Under the pieces are notes generated by a model that ran no database searches, was not told the origin of the DNA, and saw only the letters and a program-made list of their open reading frames with translations. Of a stretch of DNA of 64,000 nt, positions 46,187-58,370 are shown in pieces. The first letter of the stretch is position 1; every line of letters starts with the position of its first letter. Source of the DNA: Halocaridina rubra (taxonomy: Eukaryota; Arthropoda; Malacostraca; Decapoda; Atyidae). The DNA is taken from positions 1 to 64,000 of the forward strand of contig JAXCGZ010019285.1 in assembly GCA_037179515.1 (NCBI GenBank), in the 5' to 3' direction. Both the position numbers and the translations under genes were made by a program.

Positions 46187-46336
46187 CTGAAGAAAAGTGC
46201 CCATGACCCTAGCAGTAAGATAAGCAGCTTAAAAGAGAAGCTTATTAGGAGACCATCACACTCGGAGTCGCACTTGAGATGGTCAGTCTTCAACTTGATC
46301 ACATTCAGCCGTGGAATCAATACCATGGCAATAGGG
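46187..46336 (-). CDS. Vang: Vang exon D: end of TM1, extracellular loop, TM2
   Basis: The 150-nt exon between acceptor TATTTTCAG and donor CAG|GTAAGA. With the two bases carried over from exon C it reads SPIAMVLIPRLNVIKLKTD, then HLKCDSECDGLLIS and FSFKLLILLLGSWALFF, ending in phase 2. SPIAMV completes membrane segment 1, the short loop has two Cys (KCDSEC) as in fly and vertebrate Vang, and FKLLILLLGSWALFF is membrane segment 2. No stops; this exon is the strongest evidence for the gene. The donor is only about 40 bp from a copia LTR on the left. Confidence 0.93.
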
Positions 46337-49300
46337 CTGAAAATATCATCACAGAGTAAGACTCCAGTGCAGACTAAGGCAGGACATTCCGTAAGTCATT
46401 AGTAACCGATACGCAGTACTTAAGCAAATATAGCCTCCATTAATCCTTTCCCTGAGAGCTGTCAATGAAATAAATTATACCTCAGTGAGGGCGGGATGTC
46501 TGCTACGCATCAGCAAAAAAATCTTGTACTGTCCCCCTTGATATCTAACTGGCTACTGACTCCTCCTAAGTACCCCAGCTGGTTAAAACACCTACTCTAT
46601 GTATGGAATAATGACTCTGGATGCCAGATATCTATTTCCTCTTCACTTCCAAGGAAATGGAGTGCACTTTGAAATTATTACGGCCCCAAATACAGGACAC
46701 TCGCCATTTATCCCCTGAAGAAAATCGTCTTACAGATGTGCCACTCGCAAATAAAGAAATAACTAAATATTTTGATATAACTACCAACTGTTGATTGAGA
46801 TTCTATACGTCTTTCAGGTGAGCAGAAAGCTAAAATTCACCACATGTTTTACTGAAATAAAGATATCCAGATTGAATGAGGATATCAATTTCTGCCAAGC
46901 TGCTCTAATGAAAAAATTATTCTTGTAAAATAATAGCTGCTTCTTCACTGACTTTTGGATTGCTAAATCCTTGCTGGCATAACACACTATTTAAGTATAT
47001 AAACTCAAAAAGGGGTTGATTCTAATTAGGCAGCCACATCATGCGTTGGTCAAGAACACCTAATAAAGCGCTGCAAATCTAAATATATAAGTGGAGTTTC
47101 AATGACATTTTTGTCTTAATTGCAGATATATAGCATTAAACATCCTTCAAAGTTATAGTAAACTAGACCCAATATCCACTGTTACAAATATGTAAAGGTA
47201 AATACTGCCAGGTTTCAGTTCCGATATCCATCTGAGATGCTCCTCAGAACGTCAGCTGGGGCAAGCCCCAACCTCCACTGTGGTGACTAGCCACAGCAGT
47301 AACCTCCCAGTAAACAGTTTAATTCTCTTGACTGGACGAGACTCAATCTGCCAACCTCATGAATACAAAGCCAGCACGTTACCACTGTACTAGTACTAGC
47401 CAGAGGCTACTTGGATTTCTAGACTCAACACATAACTTCTTACATAATTAAAGTCTGGTCTGCCATACTTACGACCCTAAGTTGAAAATAGTTCATACAG
47501 TGGTTTCTCATTTAGTTATGATGAGGACGTGTAAAGAGTATCTATTATCTTAGTCTTATGCCAGTTCAGTAGGTATTATAAATACACCAGTGGGCAAATA
47601 GCAGTGTTCATATGCAAAAACAGGCAATCACAGATTTGTAAGTATAATCTTTCTAATCTTTTTAAAAGAGAAAACACTTCTCTCCTGATTAATATATCTC
47701 ATCTTCTATATGTCATATGCTTTAAGTGGTGAATGAATAAAGCATGTAAGTCTGACCTTGTTACATCTCTAGACCCAGCATTTGCTATAGCTTTATCGAT
47801 ATTAATTTTTTTTTCCTTTGGAAGGACTATACAAATCCTGATATATCATAACTGAAACTGCTTACTTATTTAATGCATAAAATATCTCTTTTCCCCCTTT
47901 TTCTTTTATTAAAATTAGAGGATTCAGCAAGTTATAAGATATTTTTCTAGCATTAATATAGGAAACAGAAGTACGTGATTTACATGCTCTCAATAAAGTT
48001 CTTAATTGGTTTACTATTTGGCATCTGGAGTGCGATTTGTATCAAACTCTTCTTTCCAAGAAGTAATGGGTAGGTCATGCAACTATCATATTATATCATT
48101 ACCTACACTGTATATCAGTAGTTCTTTATTCAGTAATGCTTGCAGCCTCTCACATTGCAACAACAAAGGCTTTCATATCTATATTTAGTTAAACATCGTA
48201 ATCAGAACCCCCCCCCCATAAGTCCACGATGTGTGCATCATTTCTGCAATTTTTACTTGAAAAATATTTCATTTTATATGCATCTCTCACCTGAAACATA
48301 TTTCACTTTATGTTTTTTAATGGGATGATCTACTATTGCCTCTTTATTTAATGTTTCCAATCAACTGCTGAAAAGAGGACTTTTTACATACAGATATTCT
48401 GTAGTTCAATTTTACTATCTGTAAAGTATCTGCAATATGTTTTGTTAAACCTACGATATTTAGTATAATCTCTGCTACTGCTTACTTAAAAACTACTGAT
48501 ATATTAATAACTCAGAACATATAATTTAGTTCTTTATCTTTTTTCAGTTAATATCAAAATTTGGAATCATATAAGTTTCGTTTTCAGTATTATGGTTTAT
48601 ACCATCCTATTAACTCAATATTGGCGATGTGCTCAAACGTGTCGATATGAAAGATATATATCAAGAGGCCCTCTTAGTTTGCAAATGGATTATTTCACAA
48701 AATTCCTCTTACAGGACTGGCAAAATCCTATACACATTTCCCCCTTTTATCTTGGTTGCTGTTCTTCTACTACATTCTGTGACAGCATCAAGGTCAAAAT
48801 GGAACTCTCCCCCACTGCAAGAGCAAAAATGGATTATATATTTTTCTGCAAAATTGGGTCAGAAGTGTAATATAATTTTACATAATGTCTGTAGCTAGAT
48901 GATTTACAATGATATTACTAGACATCAGTAATGATTGAGACGCCTCCAGTAGCAAAGTCTATAATCATACCTCTAAGGGTGCTAGCATTACCAAAAATAA
49001 CCCTCTAGATTCTCAGGACATAACATTCACTCTGAGTCAAATTCTTATTCCAAATGCAGATTATTTATGTTTCTCTGAAGATAAAAAACATGCTACAAAC
49101 ATTGTTGTTTTATGTTTAGTTACAACACTGACAACACAGTAATGTTTACTATCTAAATATACATCAACAGTGGTTTGCTGTTTGACATATAAAAGCTAAA
49201 AATACTTAAAACTATCTTAAAAGTCTGGAAGGTGCCTTCATCTAATTTTTTTCAAAAATTACGTCAAACCACAAGTGTTAAACTTGAACTATACTTAACT

Positions 49301-49338
49301 AAAAAATAGACAAATAAAATTCATTGCATTTGGATTAC
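46337..49338 (-). other. Vang intron C-D
   Basis: 3.0 kb, AT-rich. Apart from the SINE at 47195-47402 and short poly-A or poly-C runs (a run of nine C at 48211-48219), I see no gene, transposon or RNA gene. Frames at 48592-48898 are short, overlapping and without family features. Confidence 0.7.
47195..47402 (-). mobile_element. tRNA-like SINE
   Basis: On the minus strand it starts GGCTAGTACTAGTACAGTGG. TAGTACAGTGG (47392-47382) fits an RNA polymerase III A box, and GGCAGATTGAGTC (47352-47340) is a decayed B box about 30 bp further on. A body follows (GGAGGTTACTGCTGTGGCTAG, CTGACGTTCTGAGGAGCATC) and ends in an AT-rich tail near 47195. It is intronic and in the same orientation as Vang. The tRNA source cannot be named. 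Confidence 0.65.
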
Positions 49339-49445
49339 CTGAGGAATGCCAAAAAGGCCACAAGAGCACAGAGAGCTGACCCCGCATATCGCTGACAGGT
49401 GAAAGTCACACCAGTTTCCTGGTCACGTCCAATAATAGTTACATC
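49339..49445 (-). CDS. Vang: Vang exon C: start of TM1
   Basis: 107 nt between acceptor TTATTGCAG and donor CTCAG|GTAATC. It reads DVTIIGRDQETGVTF then TCQRYAGSALCALVAFLAFL and leaves two bases (phase 2) that join to exon D as Ser. The CQRY motif followed by a hydrophobic stretch is the entry to the first membrane segment in insect Vang (CQRY) and corresponds to CSRH in vertebrate VANGL. In-frame with exon B (phase 0). Confidence 0.9.
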
Positions 49446-49747
49446 CTGCAATAACAGATAAGTAGCTTTAAAGATAATCTAAAGCATTACAAAGAATACT
49501 TCCAACCACATGTCACGCGCATCCAGACTTTGGCTCTCCAAATGGGCTTGGAGATATAAAAAGGAGAAGGAGGGTAATGGTATCCCTCAAGTGGTAGCCT
49601 AGTCAGCAATTTTAGGATGGACACCAGTAGACACGGGAGTTGGTGGTAGAAGAGTAACTTCACAAGTTCTAACTGATAAAGGCAATAAATCCATTTCATA
49701 ACTCCTCTAAAAAATTTAATATACTAAAACCATCATATTCACATATA

Positions 49748-50765
49748 CAGGGGGTCTCGGTTTAACGTTAGGGTTCCATTCATGACAGCTGATTTAACCC
49801 AGCTTTTGACGTAAGATGGAACACTCCGAATTTCGAACCTAGTTCTCCCAACCACATTAAAAATAAATACTCTAAAACATAGAAAAATAATCTAAGTTCT
49901 TAATCTAAGACTAAAAATAGGAATATTAAAGTTTACAGAATTGTGGAACCTAAAACATAAAAATAGTATAATTACACTACAGTACAGTTCAATATTGCTT
50001 ACCTATACTCATGTGGTCGGCTTGCACACTGGAAGGGGTGTTGCAAGGGATGGTAACCCCCTCCCACATTATTTCTGCTAACACACTGGGAAACTTCTTT
50101 TGCTGCTCACTCATCACCACTAGCTAGCAGTTTCACCTTGCACCCTTAGGTTATGAAAATCAGCACGACTCTTAAAACAATTATACCCCTACTGGCCACA
50201 AACTCTTTAATTTCACTCCCTTTATCGAGCATTAAACTATTTCAACTTTAATTTCCATAGTGATGGCTTTTCTTTTCTTTGTAGCAGTGCCAACAGAACT
50301 ATCACCACTATACTTGGGGGAAATAGTAAATTCAATAAAGAGCAAAAATGTGGGAAACCAATAAGAGTGCAGATGAACAAGAGAAACACTAAGGCGGGCG
50401 AGAGTATACCGAGCAGTGGTTATTCTTCCTCTTCTAATGCCGCATGATGCCATATTCTTACAAGAAGCTCAACAAACTATTTTGCATAAAATCGTATTTA
50501 CGGCTATGTATTTGGTATTTTTTTTAAATTCAAATAATCCTTCAATATGACCAAATACATAAACAAATAAATAAATAAAGCCATTAACTTGATATATATG
50601 AATACAGCTGTGCTGCTAGCTGTGTATTCATCTGCCACGCTCACAAACTGTTCAGTGTGATTGGTTTGAGCTTACCTCACCAGCCGGGTAGATCGAAAAA
50701 TTTATTTATTAATAATTTATTTAATATCTATTGGCCTCAGAACGACGTTAAACGGGGACCCCCTG
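49748..50765 (-). mobile_element. Tigger family B, copy 2, internally deleted (1.0 kb)
   Basis: Termini CAGGGGGTCTCGGTTTAACG and, in reverse, CAGGGGGTCCCCGTTTAACG; a preceding TA is seen only on the left (right side CATA). The minus strand holds the 5' part of the transposase: SPKYSGDSSVGTATKKRKAIT with the start codon changed (ATT), an EFVASRG-type motif near 50200 and a stretch equal to AKEVSQCVSRN near 50085; the DDE domain is missing. It lies in Vang intron B-C, same orientation as Vang. Confidence 0.85.
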
Positions 50766-51104
50766 CATACCTGAAAAATAGTTCCATAACTGCATATTAT
50801 TACGGGAAATAATTAACATATCCATTATAACTTTCAAGATCAACTCATAATAGGTAAAAACTGACCAGTAATACTATAATAAGGTTCAGCAGAGGGCAGT
50901 CATTTACTGATGGTCTTAAGACTGCTGATACTAAAATTAAAAAACGTAATTAACTTCTTTTTATTTTTTGATGGAAAATATTATTCATAAGTGTGAGTGA
51001 GTCCATTCTGGGTATAACTGAAGTTATCTAATAGTATAACATACAATGCAGCCATGAATATACTATTGTACTTTACTATACAGAAGCTTACCAGTTATAC
51101 TCAC

Positions 51105-51255
51105 TTGAAATGATTCTGATCTGACAGAGGTATTGCCAGTAATGGCAGTGGTATTATCTCCCCAGTTATCATCTTGAGGGAGGATCTGCACCTCAATGAC
51201 CTCCCCACCCATGCCACCATCTCCTCCTACACCAGCTGTCATCTCACTAACCCGC
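51105..51255 (-). CDS. Vang: Vang exon B: conserved cytoplasmic Ser/Thr cluster region
   Basis: 151 nt between acceptor TTCTATCAG and donor CAA|GTGAGT. With AG from exon A it reads RRVSEMTAGVGGDGGMGG, then EVIEVQILPQDDNWGDNTT and AITGNTSVRSESFQ. The DDNWG(D/E)xTT..TG.xS segment is the conserved site where vertebrate VANGL2 and fly Vang are phosphorylated by CK1-type kinases in planar polarity signalling; TSVRSES would be the corresponding cluster (inference by alignment). The Gly-rich stretch before it is lineage-specific. Confidence 0.93.
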
Positions 51256-51696
51256 CTGATAGAAGAAAAATATTTATAAAGCACCATCACACATGCAAGG
51301 TGAGTGACGACTGACGGCTCACAACCAGCTAAAGTTGGGCCATTCAGTGTGCCAAACCAAGGTTATGCAAAATCTTATCATTTCTAAGCATCAGCAAGAG
51401 ACTGATCTTATGCTAAATTCTATGGTTTTGCAATTCATTCATGGTTTTTAATTAAATATACATCTGATCTTTTTTAAACACTAAAGGCTTTATCCCAATT
51501 CCATCAAAATAAAAATTACATTTAGGATCACTGCTAACCATGGGTATCACATTTACTTCTAGGGTAGATCCATATCCCACTCTACTCTCCATATTAATAT
51601 ATTATGCGAGTCTGTTTGCAGTCTCTTGTAGTTTTTCTTTTAGTTTTAATACTTTTCTAAAATCATAATCGTCAACAAATGATGAAAAGCTATGTA

Positions 51697-52025
51697 CAAG
51701 GGGTCCTTGGTTTACACACCCCTCGTGTTACGATGTTTCGTGGTTACAACACATCTCCCATAAATTATATTGGTTTTTTTTTTATAATTTTAGGCCTGCA
51801 TTATGTCTCCCAAGCATAAAGCAGATTCTTCTGATGGTAGTGCTTCAAAGAAAAGGAAAGTCATCAACATGGAAGCAAAATTAGAGATAGTGAAAAGCAT
51901 GGAAAAGGGAGAATCTTTACCACAACATTATCATAGGTGCTTATGTAGGTGTTTTCCCACTTACACTGAAATTCGGGTTACATCGCATTCCAGGAACAGA
52001 ACGCTGATGTAATTGAGGACCCCCT
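51697..52025 (+). mobile_element. Tigger family B, miniature copy (329 bp)
   Basis: Termini CAAGGGGTCCTTGGTTTACA and, in reverse, CAGGGGGTCCTCAATTACAT, left side preceded by TA. Between them 51803-51935 preserves the transposase start MSPKHKADSSDGSASKKRKV, then INMEAKLEIVKSMEKGESLP, and the rest is deleted. Opposite strand to Vang. Confidence 0.85.
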
Positions 52026-52293
52026 GTTTTAACTCATCATTTAACATATTCAATGCATATCAACAACAAAAACTTTGAGACCAGAGGACTATGCAGATAA
52101 GGAGGAGTCACATAAAAAAAGTGTGCCCAATATATTAGTCCAGATATCTGAAGCTTCACTGATGCTTAGATGAACTTTACCAGTCACTGGTAGGTAATGA
52201 AATACTGTATCACACGATCTATGAAATATTTGCAAAATATAAAACTTGATACTCTGTTACTAATATACAGTATTCACATATTTAAATTAAAAA

Positions 52294-52447
52294 CAGGAAC
52301 AGGAAAGTAGAGTAAAACCTTCCAGACACAGTGAGTCAACTTTGTTATTACTGAGAATATATGTTTGTTACAGGAACAGGAAAGTAGAGTAAAACCTTCC
52401 AGACACAGTGAGTCAACTTTGTTATTACTGAGAATATATGTTTGTTG
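52294..52447. repeat. 77-bp tandem duplication
   Basis: Two units starting CAGGAACAGGAAAGTAGAGT at 52294 and 52371, apparently identical except at the last bases (TGTTA/TGTTG). Unique in this window, so a recent local duplication. Confidence 0.95.
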
Positions 52448-53923
52448 CAGTAACTAAAAAAAAAATATCAAGACAGATAAACCTTGTTACTATTTTACTT
52501 ATAACAAATATATGGTTGATGGAATTGTAGTTTCAAGGGCCACTTTTAAACCTGAAGTAGCAAAAGGGTCTAATCCTGAGACATCTTATAACACTGAATG
52601 GCAAATTAGTAAGTCACTGCTACTAGTAGTTTAGATAATAAGCGTTTTGCATATGGTGCTATTATTAATGTCATTGGGACTGTTGTTAAAACATGGCATG
52701 ATGGTGTCCACGATCAGATCTCACATTTTATGGCAACAAAAAGAGTCATTAAACTCGTTAATAGTTACTGGTCCTCCATAGTTTTCAGGAAGAGATATGT
52801 TACATATCAAAATATGATCTTTGATTATCTTTTTGTTGCAAATACATTTCTTTTCACTTTTTGTAGTTTATTCTAATAATATACGTGTTCTGAGAATTAT
52901 GAGAATCTTGTATCTGCATGTGAACAGTGGATAATCATATTATTATATGCTTTCTTTATCTCCTTAATCTGATTAGAAATTATTGTTTATCTTAAAACAA
53001 AATAGGGTCCAGATAACATTTATATTATTATTATTTTCTAGGAGAGACGGCTTTTCAGATTTCTAAATAATGCTACCAATACATGCAAAACTCGATCCAA
53101 TTCAGCTAAACTGCACAATTTCTATTTCAAACAGCAAAGCTATATAAGAATATGAATATTCTTTAAAATTAAGTGTATGAGGCATCATTAAACCAGTCTG
53201 AGAGAATGCACAATATGAAAGATATTTTATAATACAGTTAATGTCCTCTCTTTCCTTCTTCATGTTCGCTCGCAGTATTATTGGCTTTCTTTCTCTTTTC
53301 TTCCACATACCAATCCATTATTTTTTCTACGGAGAAGAGTCTACCTTGTGTTATATATGGATTTCTATGTACAGCTGTTGTGACTAGATTATTTTTCTGA
53401 CTTTATAATCCTCTTTTTAAAATCAGTAGTTTTGCACACAGAGTTTAAATGTGTTATGACAAGTATATGACTCTTATTCACAGTGATAAACAAAAAGTTA
53501 AAAGGACTAAAATGTATACAAGCAAAACTTCTGACATGGGTGATTATTTGACTAAAGAACTGTCCTGACAAATTCCAAGCATAGCATTTACGTTTACATA
53601 GTAGAGAATAATGTATCCCACACCTTAGCTACTAGATGTACTTTGCGAATAAATTATTTGTCATGAACTGCACTACAGCAACACTGACTTTCAAAATATT
53701 TTTATTTATCTTTTTTAAATAATTTAAAATATAACATTTGATTAACGTCAGTTTAAACAACTTTATGTCAAAATCCAAACAATGTTAAAAATTAGTAAAA
53801 ACAAAAAATCTAAATAACAATAAGAAAATTAATGTGAAAATATATAAAATCTTGGCTTATAATATTTTAAAGCTCAAAACTTTTAATAATACTGTGTACA
53901 GTATGTGTTGTACATTTGCAACA

Positions 53924-54316
53924 TGTGCAGGACGGAAATACAGATCAGAAGTCTATTGCCTAAGCTAAATTTATAAAAGCATCTCTTAAACAGCACTTAC
54001 TCCTGGAAACCGGCAACTCCAACACATCCGGTGGTATAATAATTCAATGCTATCGAGGACGAATAATATGCACACAGCATAGCAGCAGTGTATATGTGTA
54101 TGAATGTTGCAAAGTGGAGGCACAAGCTATACTCACTCGGATCCTATACATCCAGTAGCTCAATGATTTGGCACATTCGTAGTCTGTGTCACTATTTGCA
54201 ACCCACTGCCCACAACAACATAACACGAGCCTTCCCAGCGGGAATCTCCCGCGCCATCGTACTCAACCGATAAGTATCGTACCTAACATACAGTATTCTA
54301 TTTACATATCTACACA
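53924..54316 (-). repeat. 3' LTR of gypsy element
   Basis: TGTGCAGGACGG to CATATCTACACA (TG..CA). It differs from the other LTR by substitutions and an extra roughly 20 bp near 54160-54195 (CTCAATGATTTGGCACATTCG). Confidence 0.9.
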
Positions 54317-54837
54317 TCTTTCTCCCTTCAAAGCAAAATTAAATCTGTGTTCCTTCCTTCAAGGCTAACGAAAGAAAGCACAAAAGCACAAAAAGTAAAC
54401 TTATTACAAATCAAGATGGGAAGGTGGCTTACTATACCTTCCTTGACCTAGTAATAACATACTGGGGTTCCCCATTATTCTCCCTTTCCTACCTCGTCCC
54501 TTCCTCCACAACTAAAGGATCACTCTCCTGGGCAGGTGTAGGAAGTGGTGATTCTTCTGACATCCCCACAGGTGCGGCAATCTACTATGCCTGTCAGAGC
54601 TAGTATCAAAACCCAAAGGTAACGACTTGATGTGCCTTCTGTTTCTTACCATGTAAGATCTATTCCCAACTTAGTGGAATTTCTTTTCCATTTATTTACT
54701 CAATCAGATTTCAGGAGAACTAGTGATTCCACTCCTACTGGAAGCAATCCCCTGGTTCCATGATGTCTGTCATAACTATGGGCCGATGCAGCCTCCATTC
54801 TAGCATCACTTTCAGCCACTTTCTGCAAATCTAGCCA

Positions 54838-55376
54838 TCAGGGAATCAACTTGGACTTAATCATAGGTAGCCTTGTTATAATCTGCCTGCCCATCAACAA
54901 TTGAGCTTGATAACATCTTGTAGTATCCAGTGGAGAAGCCCTATATGTCATCAATACCAAAACCACATCATCTTGGGATAATAGTCTCTTGGCAGTCTGC
55001 ACTGCCCTCTCGGAACATCCATTCTCTTGGGGGAAATGAGGGTTTGAAGTACAATGTTGAAACCCATAATCTAATGCAAACTGTCGGAGAGCTGTGGACC
55101 TAAACTGCGGCCCATTGTTCGACACCATCACCTTCGGGATACCAAACATGGCGAATATATTTTTCAGCTTCCCTATAACAAGTGATGATGTAGATTCATT
55201 CAAATACACTATCTCAATCCATCTACTGTCTACTATTATTACTTACTCCTTCCCTTTGTAAGAACAAAGATCAGTTCCTATTTTCAACCAGGGCCTTTCA
55301 CGCAACACCGTTGGCTTGAGAGGTTCTGCCCTTTGTTGCCGACTATTCCGTAAACAAAATGAACAATTATCAATCT
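54838..55376 (-). pseudogene. Gypsy integrase core, broken
   Basis: A 123-codon frame (55209-54838): SSLVIGKLKNIFAMFGIPKV, MVSNNGPQFRSTALRQFALD, HFPQENGCSERAVQTAKRLL and RASPLDTTRCYQAQLLMGRQ. The second catalytic Asp is Asn (SNNG for SDNG); the third Glu is present (QENGCSE). The first catalytic Asp segment lies upstream in broken frames near 55280-55330. 54317-54837 is the C-terminal and 3' non-coding region, without clear frames. Confidence 0.85.
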
Positions 55377-55377
55377 A

Positions 55378-56361
55378 TTATTTCAAATCTGGCTCCAGAG
55401 TAGGCCACCATACTGAATCCTGAGCTCTTTTCCTACATTTATTCAGACATAAATGTCCCTTTGAGTGAATCCTCTGCAACATTTCCTTATGCAGATATTC
55501 TGGAATGATTATCCTATAATTAAACAGCAATAAGCCTCCCTCCACCACACTTAGATAACTCCTGGCCACCCAGTACATACACAAGCCTGCGTCATTACTG
55601 GCAGACTCCAGCCAACCCTCTAATACAAAGCAGATACCTACACGTAAGTCCTTATCCTTGGCTTGTTCTTCTTTAATCCTCTGTAACTGGTTGCTGGTCA
55701 CTGGCAAATTTCCTACTATGCCACCTACAAAACCTTCCACTTCTGCTTCCAATAAAACTTCCATCTGAGCACTATTCTCAACCGGAGCCCATGACAAAGC
55801 ATCCGCCACTGCCCCCAATGAAAATCTTGCCAATTTCCTTAGCATCCGTTGACATTTAACTAGCGCCAAATGCAACTCCTTGGAATTTAATAGTAGTATC
55901 AATGGTTTATGGTCAGTTTCCAAAGTAAATGAGACTCCTATCAGAAACTGCTGAAACCTTTTACACGCCCACGTGGCTGCGAGGCACTCTTACTCAATTT
56001 GTGCCCACTTTTGTTCTGTATCGTACAGCAATCTTGAACAAAATGCTAAAGGCCTCCATGCAGTACTATATCTCTGCATTAAAACTACTCCTAATCCGTA
56101 TGAACTAGCATCTGCAGAAACTTTGGAAGGTTTACTGGAATCAAAATAACATAGAACGGGAGCCGAAGTAAAAATTTTCTTCAAGGCCTGAAATGCCTTT
56201 TCTTGGTCTTGTTTCCAAACCCAAGCATGCATTCTATGTAGACAACAGGAGGGTACGTGGTTGAATGACGTCTTGTAAGCTTGGCAGAACCTAGCCAAGA
56301 AATTGACCATATCCAATAGTCTTCTTAACTCTTGTACATCTGAAGGTCTATCCATGTTCAA
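55378..56361 (-). pseudogene. Gypsy RNase H and integrase zinc-binding region
   Basis: 56361-55990 reads ELRRLLDMVNFLARFCQAYK, EKAFQALKKIFTSAPVLCYF and the RNase H start KVSADASSYGLGVVLMQRY. 55923-55378 continues ETDHKPLILLLNSKELHLAL and the DALS motif (AVADALSWAPVE), then the integrase N-terminus IPEYLHKEMLQRIHSKGHLC, where the His/Cys finger is partly readable. A stop separates the two frames near 55988. Confidence 0.85.
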
Positions 56362-57000
56362 AATTGGCTTTACCTTCTCTGGATTTATTCTGACTCCTTC
56401 CTTCCTTAATTACATCAAGAACATTTATTAGATTTTTATCATGCTCCTCTTCTGAAACTTCAAATACCACTATGTCATCCAAAAAGCATTCCACTCCTGG
56501 TAGCCCATCTAACAATTCTGTCATTTTCCACTGGAATATCTCTGGGGCGACACAAATACACATCAGTAACCTCTTAAATCTGTACCTACCAACGGGGGTT
56601 ATAAATGCAGTGAAATCTCTGGATCCTCATCTAGCGGTATCTGGTAAAATCCAGATTCTGCATTTAATTTAGAAAAATAAGCAGCCCCTCTGAATTTACT
56701 AGCAACATCATCAAATGTGGGAATTTAAAAAATCTCTTTCTTCAAATACTTATTAAGCTGTCTGTAGTCCACACACAATCTAATCTCCAAAGGCACTGCC
56801 TTAGGTTTCACCACTGGTATCATGGGACTGACACATTCTGTAGAGTGGGTTAGCCTCTCAGTGACGTCAGACTTCTCAAGATTGCTTAGATTCTTTTTAA
56901 CAGCAGATACCAACAGTATAGCCACTGACTTAGCACACCTTAGTCTGAATGGGATGGCCTCCTGTCTTAAACATAAACTCACTGGCTCGGTCTTCCACCT
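56362..57000 (-). pseudogene. Gypsy reverse transcriptase, broken
   Basis: 56982-56725 has PMIPVVKPKAVPLEIRLCVD and YRQLNKYL (palm motif). 56563-56348 has APEIFQWKMTELLDGLPGVE and the catalytic CFLDDIVVF, then EEEHDKNLINVLDVIKE. The two frames are separated by a stop and shift region at 56565-56725 containing a DPEISLHL-type strand. Confidence 0.85.
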
Positions 57001-57015
57001 CCGAAAGCCAAAACG

Positions 57016-57408
57016 TTATTTTTCAACCTCGATACTGTCCATAAAAACTGTGATTTGCAAATCCAATGCTGCACTCCAACTAAGCAATTTGTCTGATTTA
57101 CTCTTTGGGGTCAACACGTATATTTTGTCAAACAACTTCTTATCCTTATACTCTACTAGGGTACAAAACACCCCTATAACGTCCACTTGACCTGCAGTAG
57201 AGAACAACTTCCTGCCTGCTTTATTCAAAACTTCAAGTCCCAAATTGGCTCTTACTCTATGATGGGTGCTATAATTCATAATGGTTACATCAGCACCCAT
57301 ATCCACCTTAAATTCCACTGCCTGGCTCCCAAACCTTAGTGTGACTCCTGGAGGTCTGACCTTGACACCACATCCCCAGCCAACTCTCCCAAAAATGCTT
57401 GAGCACAC
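57016..57408 (-). pseudogene. Gypsy protease
   Basis: 130-codon frame with the active-site segment VEFKVDMGADVTIMNYSTHH: Met replaces the usual Ser/Thr of D[ST]GA. The flap-region GRKLFSTAGQVDVIGVFCTL follows. Retropepsin-type fold expected; it cleaves the polyprotein in intact relatives. Confidence 0.82.
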
Positions 57409-57490
57409 TCCAGCTTTTCTCCTTTAGAAGTGAAATCTGATTGATGACTTTAATCCACTGCATCCACCTTACTATCAGTCCCTTAAAACA

Positions 57491-58197
57491 TTACTGCAAA
57501 TTGATTTCGCCTATGGCATATATTACATGTCTTCCCCTATGCTGGGCATTTACGAAGTGGCAATGCCCACAAAATTTACACTTATTTCCTATGGTCCTAG
57601 TTGCTTCCTTCTTATTTCTAAAGAATTTCATCTCATCAATGCTCTTACTTTGCTCTTTCTCTTGTTTTCTGCAATTATGGACATCATTATACATCCTAGC
57701 ATACTCAACAACGTCATCTAAAGTCAAGACCCCATCTTTTGAATAGTACAATAGCTCAATCTTCTCCGCTAAATAACTCATTCAGAATTCCAGCAACAAA
57801 CTGATCACGAATGCTTGCCTTTCTATTAGTAAATTCACAATACTCAGAAGCTGAATACAAAGAATGAAGGTAGACATTAGTATCCTCATGTGGTTGCTGC
57901 ATGTGCTGATAAAAACCCGACGAAACCTTAACACATTCTTCCGTGGTGAAAATTTTTAAACTTCTCTACTACAGTTTTGTAGTCCTTGGCCTCCTCTGTC
58001 GACAAATTAAAGGCTTTCATAACCTCCTCTGACTCTGAACCCATATAATATTTAAGGCTTGCCACATGAAATTCTCTATGTTTACTATTCAATTCCATCA
58101 ACAGTCGGAAGGTTTCACTCTGGGTAATAAACCTATCCCAATTCAGGTCAACAAAATTTAATTGCTGGGGAGGCTTATACTGTGCCATGATGAGCAA
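57491..58197 (-). pseudogene. Gypsy Gag, broken
   Basis: Start MAQYKPPQQLNFVDLNWDRF near 58188, SETFRLLMELNSKHREFHVA; shift near 57930; then EKIELLYYSKDGVLTLDDVV, EYARMYNDVHNCRKQEKEQS and a cysteine-histidine cluster CKFCGHCHFVNAQHRGRH, a decayed zinc knuckle. 58198-58352 is the leader. Confidence 0.82.
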
Positions 58198-58352
58198 AAA
58201 TAAAAAAATATATAGTCCTAGCCTAACTTATACAATACACAACTAGCAATAGCCTAGACCTAATCACAAGCCACCTAGTCTTTCCACAAGGCCCTAAGCC
58301 TAACCTAGCCTAAGCTTTACCTCACAGAACCAGCCCAAGGAAATTCCTTCAG

Positions 58353-58370
58353 TCCTCACTTGGGGCACCA
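58353..58370 (-). promoter_or_regulatory. Primer-binding site of gypsy element
   Basis: Immediately inside the 5' LTR the element strand reads TGGTGCCCCAAGTGAGGA, beginning TGG as expected for complementarity to a tRNA 3' CCA end. The tRNA identity was not determined. Confidence 0.75.

Noticed and set aside
47340..47392. A functional tRNA gene
   Set aside because: A-box and weak B-box are present, but no acceptor-stem pairing or intact anticodon arm is seen and a SINE-like body follows.
48592..48898. Two overlapping plus-strand frames of about 90 codons in the Vang intron
   Set aside because: Different frames over the same AT-rich stretch, no family resemblance; judged chance.
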